64,000 nt of DNA from Neobacillus novalis NBRC 102450 (GTDB taxonomy: Bacteria; Bacillota; Bacilli; Bacillales; Cytobacillaceae), in NCBI RefSeq assembly GCF_001591805.1, contig NZ_BCVP01000010.1, positions 310,001 through 374,000 on the forward strand, given 5' to 3'. The number at the start of each line of letters is the position of its first letter. Position 1 is the first letter of the stretch. The notes beneath the pieces were generated by a model, which was not told the DNA's origin, made no database searches, and worked only from the letters and a program-made list of their open reading frames with translations. The position numbers and the translations under genes were made by a program. Below, piece after piece: positions 34,912-43,575 of the stretch.

Positions 34912-36048
34912 ATGGTAAAAAAAGCAATATCCTTATTTGCAGGTGCAGGTGGACTTGATATTGGAATTAAAAGAGCAGGTTTTGAAGTGAAACTTGCTGT
35001 TGAGATTGAACCAACATATTGCGAAACACTCCAAACCAACTTCCCTTACCTAACAGTAAAACAAGGAAATGTTATGGACTATTCTCGTGAACGCATATAT
35101 GAAGAAGCTGGCCTCTCTGAAGACGAGGAAATCGACTTATTTATTGGTGGGAGTCCGTGTCAATCATTCTCCACAGCTGGAAAGAGACAAGCATTTGAAG
35201 ATCCTAGAGGACAAGCAATGTTAAAATTTGCTGATCTTGTCCAGGAAATGCAACCCAAAGTATTTCTTCTTGAAAATGTGAGAGGACTTCTTTCATCAGC
35301 TTTAAAGCACGTTCCATTGACTGAACGGGGGAAAAGACCGCTTGAACCTGATGAACAACAAGGCAGTGCATTTCGACACATATTAGAGCACTTTGGAAAC
35401 TATGAAGTGAGCGTCAAACTGTTAAATGCTGCCGATTATGGAGTTGCCCAGACCCGTGAACGTGTTTTTATTGTTGGTGTCCGCAACGATTTAAATACTA
35501 AGTTTGAATTCCCTGAAGCGACTCATGATAAAACTGGCTCAAAGGGGAAAAATCCATGGAGAACCATTGGGGATGTTTTGAAAGAGTTAGAAGTTACAAA
35601 ACACCACCACGTTAAATATTCTGCTGATCGTCTTAAATGGATGAAAATGATTCCAAAAGGTGGAGGAAACTGGAGAGACCTTCGGCAATATGGTGAAGAA
35701 GTTGTTCGAGAAGCTATGGGTGGAGCATATGAGTCTGGTGGAGGTAAAGTAGGATTTTTTAGACGTGTAGATATTAAAAAACCAGCTCCTACTCTTCTCA
35801 CGTCACCTGCTCAAAAGAGTACAAACATAGGTCATCCGTTTGAAGATAGACCGTTAAGTATAGAGGAATACTTAGCGATTCAGGAGTTTCCAGAAGACTA
35901 TTATGTTGCTGGAACTCTTACAAAACAATACACCCAAATCGGAAATGCTGTTCCAACTCGTTTGGCTCAAGTATTAGGTGAGTCCATTTACGAAATGTTA
36001 ATAAAAATTGAAAATTCACAAGTAAATGTCAAAGATATGGTAATATAG
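34912..36048 (+). CDS. C5-cytosine DNA methyltransferase (type II R-M)
   Basis: 378 residues with all C5-methyltransferase motifs in order: I SLFAGAGGLDIG (residues ~7-18), IV GGSPCQSFS with the catalytic Cys, VI LLENVRG, VIII QTRERVFIVG, IX KPAPTLLTSP, X TQIGNAVP. The variable target-recognition region lies at about 205-285. It methylates a short DNA target to protect the host from the adjoining restriction enzyme. The recognition site cannot be read from sequence. The stop codon lies inside a terminator hairpin, so transcription into the next gene is probably reduced. Confidence 0.93.
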   Translation: MVKKAISLFAGAGGLDIGIKRAGFEVKLAVEIEPTYCETLQTNFPYLTVKQGNVMDYSRERIYEEAGLSEDEEIDLFIGGSPCQSFSTAGKRQAFEDPRGQAMLKFADLVQEMQPKVFLLENVRGLLSSALKHVPLTERGKRPLEPDEQQGSAFRHILEHFGNYEVSVKLLNAADYGVAQTRERVFIVGVRNDLNTKFEFPEATHDKTGSKGKNPWRTIGDVLKELEVTKHHHVKYSADRLKWMKMIPKGGGNWRDLRQYGEEVVREAMGGAYESGGGKVGFFRRVDIKKPAPTLLTSPAQKSTNIGHPFEDRPLSIEEYLAIQEFPEDYYVAGTLTKQYTQIGNAVPTRLAQVLGESIYEMLIKIENSQVNVKDMVI

Positions 36049-36081
36049 GATATGGGGATTTTTTCCCATATCCTATTTTTT
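36045..36081 (+). terminator. Terminator/attenuator at the methyltransferase stop
   Basis: ATAGGATATGGG-GATTTTTT-CCCATATCCTAT, then TTTTT. The methylase TAG is part of the left stem, so ribosomes finishing the gene would mask it. It lies 20 bp before the ribosome binding site of the restriction gene. Confidence 0.8.
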
Positions 36082-36096
36082 ATTGGAGGACGACGA

Positions 36097-36846
36097 ATGG
36101 TTGACCAAAGTATTCGAAAAATAGACGGTACAGATATCACAACCGAAATTCATGACATCATGATAAAGTACCTAAACAACGTTTTTAAAAATTTACGAAA
36201 TCTACACCTTGACGACTTGACCCCAAATCCCCTTTTAATGAAATTAGTAGGAACGGCTGCTGAATTAAATTCCGCCAGTACAATTGTTGAATATATGATA
36301 AATGCAAGGCTTGAACGTTCAACAAGCACGGGGTTTGGAAATACTATGCAAAAAATTGCTACAGCTTTTTGTGAAATGACTGGAGTGGGCGGTGCAGACA
36401 TTTCAATTGTAAAAGAAAATGAGTTTGGAGTGCCTGTTCGTTGGTACATACAAATGAAATCTGGCCCGAATACGGTGAACAAAGATATTTGTGTCCAAAT
36501 TAGTAGTGAATTGCAATCCGCAATAAGACGAGCACCTGGTTCAGCTGGACTTTTGGGTATTGGATACGGGAAACCTGATCGTGTAAGTGGAATCACTCAA
36601 CAATATTTAAGTTTTGATTTTGAAGCTGGTCGTGACTTTTGGGAGTTTATTTCGAAAGACCCTGAATGTTACAGAAAACTTTGGTCTCTAACCATTTTCA
36701 TCGCCAATAATTTCGAAGACCGTGGAGGACTTACATTAAAAGAATTGATAGAAATGAAACGTGAACAATTGACGGAACAATTTGTGTACAAATATGGAAA
36801 TTCAGGTGAGAGAATGTGGAATAACTTTTTAGAAGAAAATATGTAA
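36097..36846 (+). CDS. Probable type II restriction endonuclease
   Basis: 249 residues from the ATG at 36097, which has GGAGG seven bases upstream; the open frame extends 15 codons further but over the terminator. A PD-(D/E)xK-like core is plausible: GGADISIVKENEFG, then WYIQMKSGPNTVNKD, where Q-M-K would replace the usual E-x-K. The KSGPNTVN phrase is, from memory, found in some type II enzymes (PmeII/TdeIII-like), but I cannot verify the family. It follows directly after a C5-methyltransferase, which strongly supports the role. It cleaves unmodified invading DNA in the cytoplasm. Confidence 0.72.
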   Translation: MVDQSIRKIDGTDITTEIHDIMIKYLNNVFKNLRNLHLDDLTPNPLLMKLVGTAAELNSASTIVEYMINARLERSTSTGFGNTMQKIATAFCEMTGVGGADISIVKENEFGVPVRWYIQMKSGPNTVNKDICVQISSELQSAIRRAPGSAGLLGIGYGKPDRVSGITQQYLSFDFEAGRDFWEFISKDPECYRKLWSLTIFIANNFEDRGGLTLKELIEMKREQLTEQFVYKYGNSGERMWNNFLEENM

Positions 36847-36861
36847 AAAGAGGGTGTTTTT

Positions 36862-37437
36862 ATGTCAATGTATGATATTCATGGAAATGAAGTAACAAAT
36901 TATGATTTACAAAATAAAGGTGCATGGTGTGGACATGGTGTAAGAAAAGAAAATGTTTTTGTTAATAAATACGGTTGGAAATTAGGATTGAAAATAAATC
37001 CAGAAAAAGAAAGAAACATATATGCACCCGACCTTTCTCTAATAGAATTTGAACAAATGTTATCCGATTTAAAAACCCAAAATACCCCATTCTTCACTGC
37101 TAATAAATACGGATATGACCCACAATTTACAGTTACTTTTAACAAGAAAGACGCTGATAGATATAGAGAAAACTACCCTGATATAGATATTTATTTTTGG
37201 GTTGATTGGGTACCAGTTAGATATTATAAGAAAAATACAAATCCTAATTATCCTGATACAGATATACAAGTTAACCCAATGTATGGAGTATGGAAAGTCT
37301 CGTTTAAGGATTTAGACGAAATTATTAAAACCTCTCCTCTTCATGCTTATCAACAAAGGGTAAATGATACCCAAGGAAATGCAAAGCATAGTTATTTAAT
37401 AAATTTATTAGATAGCAAAATCAAGAAAGTAATTTAA
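36862..37437 (+). CDS. Unknown protein of the R-M module
   Basis: 191 residues, beginning 16 bases after the restriction gene with GAGGGTG as ribosome binding site, so it is co-transcribed. Hydrophilic and rich in Tyr/Trp/Asn (DIDIYFWVDWVPVRYY), with a GAWCGHGVRKENVFV stretch near the start. No membrane segment or signal peptide. A terminator follows. It may be an accessory subunit, a second nuclease or a cargo gene; I do not recognise the family. Confidence 0.65.
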   Translation: MSMYDIHGNEVTNYDLQNKGAWCGHGVRKENVFVNKYGWKLGLKINPEKERNIYAPDLSLIEFEQMLSDLKTQNTPFFTANKYGYDPQFTVTFNKKDADRYRENYPDIDIYFWVDWVPVRYYKKNTNPNYPDTDIQVNPMYGVWKVSFKDLDEIIKTSPLHAYQQRVNDTQGNAKHSYLINLLDSKIKKVI

Positions 37438-37458
37438 TATATTAGTTAAATACTAGAG

Positions 37459-37490
37459 AAGACGTTTCCTTAATTGGATAACGTCTTTTA
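37459..37490 (+). terminator. Terminator of the R-M module
   Basis: AAGACGTT-loop-AACGTCTT followed by TTATTTTCT. Confidence 0.7.
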
Positions 37491-37609
37491 TTTTCTACCG
37501 TCACAAATATTCTTGTCTTTGTTCAACAAATTTTTGCTCTATGCTAGTTTAAGTGCAAAAATTCAACAAGAAAAAAGGACTCTGTTAAAGTCCTTATTAT
37601 ATTTCCCTC

Positions 37610-38194
37610 CTACTGTTGTACTAATTTTGTTATGGAAGATAATATTGGTGCTGAATCTAAATCCTTAATCCCAGAATTATCGTCTCTCTTCCAAAATTTT
37701 CTAAATTTTATTTGAATCAAATTCAATATGTTAATCAGTTCGCTAATCCTAACCATAGAATCCAACAGAACTAGGGTCATTACTCTATCTCGGAATCCAA
37801 CAAATGTTGTTTCGTCAAAAGCATTTAACAAAGCTTTTACTTCACTTGGAGTAAAAGACTCTAATGTGTCTTGTTCTGTTTTAATCGGCTTAACTCTTTC
37901 GTGGATAGGATAGTCTATATACTTCTCGAGATTACACCAACGAAGAAATGCTCTCGTTGTTCGGACTCTCATATTAACTGTTGTGGGTTTCAACCCCTGA
38001 CCCTCTTTCATGTAAACAATCCAATCGAGGAATACTTCCAATGTCATTTCCTCTTTTGCTAGGTCTCCTCCTAAGTAATCTAAAAGCCATTGAAAGTGTA
38101 GCATATATTCTTCAATCGTTCTTGGAGCAAGTCCTTCTGAGTTTTTAAACCACATAAATCTCTCGAACATTTCAGTCATAGTAAAATTTTCCAT
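37610..38194 (-). pseudogene. Truncated tyrosine recombinase/integrase
   Basis: From about 38194 the frame encodes an intact SAM-like core-binding domain (MFERFMWFKNSEGLAPRTIE, then GLKPTTVNMRVRTTRAFLRW) and the start of the catalytic domain up to the first Arg (DSMVRISELINIL). After that the sequence leaves the family, and the HxxR, H/W and Tyr residues are absent, so it cannot recombine DNA. It is the decayed edge of a mobile element, next to the R-M module, which the element may have brought in. The open frame continues upstream of 38194 without homology. Confidence 0.7.
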
Positions 38195-38260
38195 AACTCT
38201 TGGAGCACTTTTTACCTCTCGACTTAACTTTCTTTTTCCTTTTCTAACTGTGTTCAAAAC

Positions 38261-38413
38261 GTGAATAACGAAGAAATTAGGAAGTACATTTATCAAAACC
38301 TGAGTAATCCTAAAAAGAAGCCTTATGACTTGGATCATTTAACAAATGTTGAAGCGAACTCATTTTACAAATATGGAGCATTACTCACGTTAATTGACTT
38401 TCTTATTAAATAG
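38261..38413 (+). pseudogene. C-terminal remnant with terminator, copy 1
   Basis: About 50 codons (NEEIRKYIYQNLSNPKKKPY..., ending GALLTLIDFLIK) in good coding style but without the body of the gene. The last codons and the following ~115 bp recur at 40561-40705. The parent family is unknown. Confidence 0.4.
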
Positions 38414-38530
38414 CAACCACAAAAACTCTAAAAACCTTGTTAAGTCAATAGTTATAGGGTTTTTTATTTTTACTCTGATTTGTAGATTTATGTATTCTCC
38501 CTCATCGATTTTTGGGGAAATAAGTTTATT
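38384..38530 (+). repeat. Imperfect direct repeat, copy 1 (gene end plus terminator)
   Basis: About 145 bp related to 40561-40705. Shared words include CTCACGTTAATTGA, CTTATTAA, TATAGGGTTTTTT / CTAGGGTTTTTT, TTTGTAGA and TGTATTCTCC. The repeat brackets the lectin-peptidase-MIR gene. Confidence 0.65.
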
Positions 38531-38697
38531 TAGATATTAATTCATTAGCAAAATTCATCTGGTATTTTTATTCATAAATTCGTATTTCATTATTGATAGG
38601 ATATTAACTAGTTATTTATACATTATTTGTTGAATACACTAGCAAAAGGGACCATGGGAAATGGTACCAATTCTCTTTGGAATGGAGTGGTAATAGA

Positions 38698-40263
38698 ATG
38701 GCTAACCAGCTTCAGCCAGGGCTGGAACTCCTGGCTAACAAGCAGATCACCGCAAACAATGGGAGGGCATTCCTGATTATGCAGGCCGATGGAAACTTAG
38801 TACTCTATGAAGTACATCGAGGCAAAAACATCCCTGTCTGGGCGTCCGGCACTAACGGCAGAGGCGGCGTAAAAGCAATCATGCGGGATAATGGCAGCCT
38901 TGTCGTCTGCAAGGCTGATGGACAGACAGTATGGGACTCAGGCACCGCTGGAAACCCCGGAGCATATCTCATCCTTCAAGATGATGGAAACGCGGTGATC
39001 TACACCAAACAGGAAAAAGCACTCTGGGATTCGGGAACGTGGCGCCATGTTCGTAAGCTTGGTTTCGACTCAGCGGTTCACGGTTTTTTGTTTAGCAACA
39101 GTTTCGTCAATGCTGTGGCTAAAATTCCCGGTTATGGGCAGGTGACAACATATGGACGGTGCGGCGGAATGGCTTTTGCAGCACTCGACTACTTTCACAA
39201 GGGCATTCCGGTTCCGAAATACACCGGGAATCTGTTCAACGCAAAGGTTCCACCGGATGGACACTGGCTTGCGGATTACATTTACAGCCGGCTTATGGAC
39301 AGTTTCCTTTTGGTTTCCTCCATCAATTATGTTCGTTGGATCTTAGCGTCTGATCATTCTACCGTCCTTGGAGGAAAAGGAGTCACCCGCTGGACAAAGG
39401 AGGATGAATTTCCAAAGCTGCGAGCGATTATCGACGCCGGTAAGCCGGTCGTCCTCGGCCTCATAAGCGCAACCAGCCTTGAGGAAATCGGATCGAAGAA
39501 TCACCAGGTGCTAGCCTATGGGTATGAGTGGCACCCGAAGGCCGAAATTATGAAAGTGTTCGTGTACGATAACAACACGATAGGTCAGGAGGTGGTTTTG
39601 TCCTCCGAACAGGGAAACCCCCACTTTGACGCCACGAATACCCACCCTTGGCGGGGCTTTTTCGTAGTTGACTACCAGAAGAAGGACCCTCCCGTGTTTA
39701 CGTCCAATCCTCCTGCTGCCAATGCTGCGGTCCGGTACGGTCAGACAATCAAGGTAAGTCATCTTTTGACAGGGCTGACTCTCCATTCGCACGCACTGAA
39801 CTACGGCCACAAGGGCAGCTCAGGTCAGCAGCAGGTCACCTGCTTCAAAGGAGCCGATGACAATGACCTTTGGAAGATCAAGGGGGCCAACGGCACACAA
39901 GCGAACCACAGGATCAATGAAGTAGTCCAACACGGCGATGTAATCCGGCTCGGGCATGTGCCTACACAACGCAATCTGCATAGCCACACCGGACACCCTT
40001 CACCCGTCACCGGTCAGCAGGAGGTAACCTGCTTTGGCGCCGGAGGCCAGGGAGACGACAACGATAACTGGCGGGTCGAGATTGACGGCGGCGGCCAGTG
40101 GACCGCACAGCGACGGGTGCGACTTGTTCACTTGCCCACCAACCATACACTTCACTCCCACCGAGGGTTCAGCGATGCCCGTTGGACGGCCGGCCAACAA
40201 GAGGTAACCGGCTTCGGCAACCGGGATGATAATGATTGGTGGTGGCTCCTCGAAATCCGCTGA
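38698..40263 (+). CDS. Lectin / cysteine-peptidase-like / MIR-domain chimeric protein
   Basis: 521 residues. Residues 1-~112 form a monocot-type (GNA/bulb) lectin with two intact mannose motifs QxDxNxVxY (QADGNLVLY, QDDGNAVIY) and one degenerate. Residues ~125-330 look papain- or C39-like: Cys in GRCGGMAFAALDYF (155), His in NHQVLAYGYE (269), Asp in VYDNN (291). Residues ~346-521 are three MIR-like beta-trefoil units, each with LHSH...GQQ-VTCF...DDND-W. No signal peptide is visible. The gene is visibly GC-richer than its surroundings. The ATG at 38698 has GGAG ten bases upstream. Probably a sugar-targeted effector or bacteriocin-like protein; no immunity gene recognised. Confidence 0.75.
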   Translation: MANQLQPGLELLANKQITANNGRAFLIMQADGNLVLYEVHRGKNIPVWASGTNGRGGVKAIMRDNGSLVVCKADGQTVWDSGTAGNPGAYLILQDDGNAVIYTKQEKALWDSGTWRHVRKLGFDSAVHGFLFSNSFVNAVAKIPGYGQVTTYGRCGGMAFAALDYFHKGIPVPKYTGNLFNAKVPPDGHWLADYIYSRLMDSFLLVSSINYVRWILASDHSTVLGGKGVTRWTKEDEFPKLRAIIDAGKPVVLGLISATSLEEIGSKNHQVLAYGYEWHPKAEIMKVFVYDNNTIGQEVVLSSEQGNPHFDATNTHPWRGFFVVDYQKKDPPVFTSNPPAANAAVRYGQTIKVSHLLTGLTLHSHALNYGHKGSSGQQQVTCFKGADDNDLWKIKGANGTQANHRINEVVQHGDVIRLGHVPTQRNLHSHTGHPSPVTGQQEVTCFGAGGQGDDNDNWRVEIDGGGQWTAQRRVRLVHLPTNHTLHSHRGFSDARWTAGQQEVTGFGNRDDNDWWWLLEIR

Positions 40264-40560
40264 GTGCAGCTTTGTTTCAAGATTTCCATACCTTGACCGT
40301 GAATTTCAACATCAGCCTGCCATGATGATTGAGCTTGCAGTGTCAACGGCACATTATAGAACGGCAAAACAGTCGCCAAGAGTGAGCCGGTTCAGCTTAA
40401 GAACCAGGTAAAATCACCTCGCAGACTCATAATAAGCTGTCTCACAAACAGGTGAGGCAGCCCAAACTTTAAATCCAATACATTGGGGAAGGTTCTGTGG
40501 GAGGTTTTAAAAAATCCCCCTTCACGCCACATGAATACTAGTGTTTTGGGGACCGTTGAG

Positions 40561-40705
40561 TATTCCTCACGTTAATTGATTTGCTTATTAACCAGCTATC
40601 ACAAAACCCTAGAAACCGCGTTATTTCAACGCTTCTAGGGTTTTTTTTTTACCTCTGCTTTGTAGAATTTTGTATTCTCCCCCAAAGAATTGGGGGGCAA
40701 TTAGG
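40561..40705 (+). repeat. Imperfect direct repeat, copy 2, with strong terminator
   Basis: Counterpart of 38384-38530. Here the hairpin AAACCCTAGAA ... TTCTAGGGTTT (40604-40643) is followed by a run of T, with a nested GCGTT/AACGC stem. The coding part LTLIDLLIN is still recognisable but out of a usable frame. Confidence 0.65.
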
Positions 40706-40986
40706 GGAAGTTTTAACAAAATAATTCAAGTGGACAGACGTATACATTTTTGTAAATCTCCTTCTAAAAATAGTCATAGCAGGAGTTTTAGCAACGAATT
40801 GACAAGAGTAATAGCCTGCTGTGACAGTCTAGTTAAATGACACAGTTTTTGCTCATTTAAGTGACACACTTAAATGGAAATTAGATTAAAACCAATGTCC
40901 TTTGACATGGAGCCTCAACGACATGATTCTCTTATAAAACGAAGTCAAACTGTTTTGGGCAAATAAAATGGCAGTATGTTTAATGA

Positions 40987-41048
40987 ATATAATAAGAGCC
41001 TAAATATACAAGTAGTGTATAAAAACTTGCATATTGAGGCTCTTTTTA
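40987..41048 (+). terminator. Long hairpin terminator
   Basis: AGAGCCTaAATATaCAAG ... CTTGcATATTgAGGCTCT with T-run. No intact gene remains directly upstream, so it marks the end of a lost transcription unit. Confidence 0.65.
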
Positions 41049-41147
41049 GTTTATTCCTTGTTTCAGTAAAGCCCCCGTTGATTAAGAAAGTTTGTTTGGT
41101 TAATTGATTTACCTTAAATTAAGATATGCTTAAGCTAACATTACAAA

Positions 41148-41684
41148 TTAATTCACAGTAAACCTATCATCATTCAAAACGATATTTACAAGGTCTTCTA
41201 AATAAGAATCATTATTATCAAGTATTAATCTCTTTGGAAATTTATCTGAATAAAAATCTTTAACAATTTGTCTAATTCTTTCTTCCCCTACATACGCAAC
41301 TCCGCTTCGTTGTTTATCCCTATTAATTAGGGTATCTATTTCACTTTTAATTACTATTACTTTAATATTAATATCTAAATTCTTTATTCTATCTATAACA
41401 GAAAATATCTGCTCTTTAGAAAAAACATAATCAGTAACTACATTCATTTTATTTTTTGTAAAGTTTTCAACTAGAGTAACTATATTGTCCCATAAAATAT
41501 TCAGTAAAAAATTATCGTGATCATCACAAGGATGTACCCATCCTTTCTTTACCATATTGTATAGTAGATCCCCCTCTATATGTACAGATAACCCGTTTAT
41601 ACTTTTACATATCTTATCAGCCAATGTACTCTTTCCAGACCCAGGTGGACCACTTATTAAAAAGACCGTCTTTTTCATATTCAA
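41148..41684 (-). CDS. P-loop kinase-like protein (AAA_33 type)
   Basis: 178 residues. P-loop ISGPPGSGKSTLADKIC at residues ~9-25, an acid-containing strand (VHIEGDLLYNM), and a lid region (RDKQRSGVAYVGEERI) as in small nucleoside/shikimate-type or antibiotic-modifying kinases. No helical toxin or antitoxin partner is adjacent. The start is TTG at 41684 (GGAAGTG at five bases) or the ATG two codons later. AT-rich, unlike the neighbouring serine hydrolase. Substrate unknown. Confidence 0.75.
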   Translation of the reverse strand: MNMKKTVFLISGPPGSGKSTLADKICKSINGLSVHIEGDLLYNMVKKGWVHPCDDHDNFLLNILWDNIVTLVENFTKNKMNVVTDYVFSKEQIFSVIDRIKNLDINIKVIVIKSEIDTLINRDKQRSGVAYVGEERIRQIVKDFYSDKFPKRLILDNNDSYLEDLVNIVLNDDRFTVN

Positions 41685-42201
41685 AAATCACTTCCTTTGA
41701 AATGAATTATTATTACTATGTTATATTATCAAGCTTATTACCAGACTTCATATCCTGCCTCGATAGCCTCAACAAAAAAGGCGTTAATCCTTACTGGAAT
41801 CACGCACCCTTAAGTCGAGCATTTTTATCAATTTATCGCAGATTAACGGGCTGTAAGACCCCCACTTCAAGAAGTTGAGTAAAACAAAAATTTCTAAGTG
41901 GGGATCAACAGCCCGTAAAGGCCCGATTGGTTCAACTTAATAAGGGGGAGTACCAGCGAAGCTGACACCACCCGCAATGTAGATGTAATTAAATGGGAAA
42001 TTATTTATTGATGACCTAGTTATGTCCCTGCTGGGCATGGGTGATTGCAAGTTTTGAATAGACCTCCAAGGGCTCGCGGCCATGCCCCTGCCCGCTTCTA
42101 CTCCGTCCAACCAACTCCACATCACGTCATGGTTCTGCCCTAATTAGGAAGATGATATTCACCGAACTTTTTTAAACGAACGACGAACCGCGGGCTCGGT
42201 G
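41685..42201. other. Gap with a long GC-rich inverted repeat
   Basis: No complete gene. The main content is the structure at 41846-41916 and a GC-rich tail (41917-42120) of foreign composition running into the serine hydrolase. Confidence 0.4.
41846..41916. repeat. Long two-stem inverted repeat, possible IS200/IS605-type end
   Basis: Outer arms ACGGGCTGT / ACAGCCCGT (9 bp perfect) and inner arms CCCCACTT / AAGTGGGG (8 bp). Single-strand hairpins of this kind occur at IS200/IS605 ends and in TnpB guide-RNA scaffolds. No transposase or TnpB frame remains, so the identity is a guess. Confidence 0.4.
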
Positions 42202-43446
42202 TCAGTCTTCGATTGCCTGATAGACCATGGTCCAGAAGTCGTGGATAAGCCGCGTTGAATCCGGAGTGGACGCCCCGACCTGGGTGAGCAGAATTCCAGT
42301 GAGCTGTTTGTCCGGGTCAGCGTACGTCGCGGTGCCACTTCCGCCGTCCCAGCCGAACTGGCCGATGGACGCGTAGTCACCACGGTAGGTGCGCACCGCC
42401 ATCCCAAAGCCCCAGCCGCCGTGCTGTCCTTGGCCGAATGACACATGGACGTTGTTGTTGGCCATGGCGTTTCGGGCGGCTTGTTGCTCGGGCGTGAGGC
42501 GGTTGGTGGTCATCAGCTGGACGGCGGGCCGGGATAGGATCCGTTCGGTACCGTGCATCCCGTGATTCAGCAGCATCCGGAAGTAGGCGTGGTAGTCGTC
42601 GACGGTGGAGACCAGTCCGCCGCCGCCGCCCTGGAATGCCGGAGGCTGGCTGTGGCGTCCCCCCTTGGCCTCGTCCCATACGATGAACTCTCCGGTCTGC
42701 GGGTCTGGGGCGTAGAGGGTCGGCAGCCGGTCAATCTTGTCGGCGGGCACGTGGAAACTGGTGTCCTTCATGCCCAGAGGGTCGAAGATGCGTTCGCGCA
42801 TGAACCTCTCAAACGACTGGCCCGTGACCCTGGCAACGAGCACTCCGAGTAGATCGTTGCTGATGTGGTACTGCCAGCGCTCCCCGGGATGGTGCATCAA
42901 TGGAAGCGCGCCAAGGCGGCGCATCCACTCATCCGGCTCGGGCACCAGCTCCGGCAGATTGGGCGTGAGCCCCTGCTCAAAGATCGCGCTCATGATCGGA
43001 GTGCCCAGTGATGTCATATCCATGCCGAGCCCGAACGTGGAGGTCAGCAGATCCCGTACGGTGATCGGCCGCCGCGCAGGCACGGTATCGTCCAGCGGGC
43101 CGTCAATCCGCTTCAGCACCCGCCGGTTGGCGAGTTCCGGCAGCCACTGCTCAACCAGGTCATCCAGCCGCAGCCTGCACTCGTCGAGCAGGACCATCGC
43201 CGCCGCGATCGTAACCGGCTTGGACGTTGAGGCCATTCGGAAGATCGTGTCCCGGCACATCGGCGCGCCACCGTCATGGCGCATCGTCCCAATCGCTTCG
43301 ACGTGCGTCTCGCCGTACCGGCTGACCAGGGCGACAAGCCCAGGAATCTTCCCGGACTCGACATGCCGTGCCAGCACGTCGCGCATTCTACGCAGCCCAG
43401 TTTCGGAGAAGCCGTTGTTGCTTTGTACCGTTATAATCTTTTTCAT
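42202..43446 (-). CDS. Serine hydrolase, class C beta-lactamase/esterase family
   Basis: 414 residues from the ATG at 43446 (AGAGAGGG upstream). A longer start at 43512 with AAAGGA is possible and would add 22 residues. Catalytic SxxK is in FRMASTSKPVT (nucleophile Ser), and the Tyr motif is in WQYHISNDLLG (YxN equivalent). No signal peptide, so probably cytoplasmic. Enzymes of this fold hydrolyse esters, amides or D-amino-acid peptides; true beta-lactamase activity is unlikely without export. The gene is strikingly GC-rich with G/C third positions, like actinobacterial DNA. Confidence 0.85.
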   Translation of the reverse strand: MKKIITVQSNNGFSETGLRRMRDVLARHVESGKIPGLVALVSRYGETHVEAIGTMRHDGGAPMCRDTIFRMASTSKPVTIAAAMVLLDECRLRLDDLVEQWLPELANRRVLKRIDGPLDDTVPARRPITVRDLLTSTFGLGMDMTSLGTPIMSAIFEQGLTPNLPELVPEPDEWMRRLGALPLMHHPGERWQYHISNDLLGVLVARVTGQSFERFMRERIFDPLGMKDTSFHVPADKIDRLPTLYAPDPQTGEFIVWDEAKGGRHSQPPAFQGGGGGLVSTVDDYHAYFRMLLNHGMHGTERILSRPAVQLMTTNRLTPEQQAARNAMANNNVHVSFGQGQHGGWGFGMAVRTYRGDYASIGQFGWDGGSGTATYADPDKQLTGILLTQVGASTPDSTRLIHDFWTMVYQAIED

Positions 43447-43575
43447 TTGGTTTCCCTCTCTTTCCTTTTTAATCAGCCCTTTTAGTTCTGCAAATTCTCT
43501 TTTGTAATTCATGCTTGAAAGTCCTTTATTACGCTATCTAATCTATTTCCTTTTGGAAATAAATATAACTGTTCA

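Larger units (their letters stand above)
40264..41147. other. Remnant-rich gap after the lectin gene
   Basis: No complete gene. The minus strand at 40264-40385 keeps a GC-rich frame reading VLPFYNVPLTLQAQSSWQAD, probably a lost gene end. The second direct-repeat copy follows at 40561-40705. An AT-rich stretch near 40853-40872 contains CATTTAAGTG-ACACA-CTTAAATG. A long terminator lies at 40987-41048. Confidence 0.4.

Noticed and set aside
34912-37437. Reading the 191-residue gene as a Vsr repair nuclease
   Set aside because: Vsr motifs are absent and the length and composition do not fit.
41148-41684. Zeta-type toxin
   Set aside because: The P-loop fold is compatible, but there is no epsilon antitoxin next to it and the protein is shorter than typical zeta toxins.
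42553-43507. Long plus-strand frames opposite the serine hydrolase
   Set aside because: They are the expected shadows of a GC-rich gene and are Arg/Ser-rich without any family motif.
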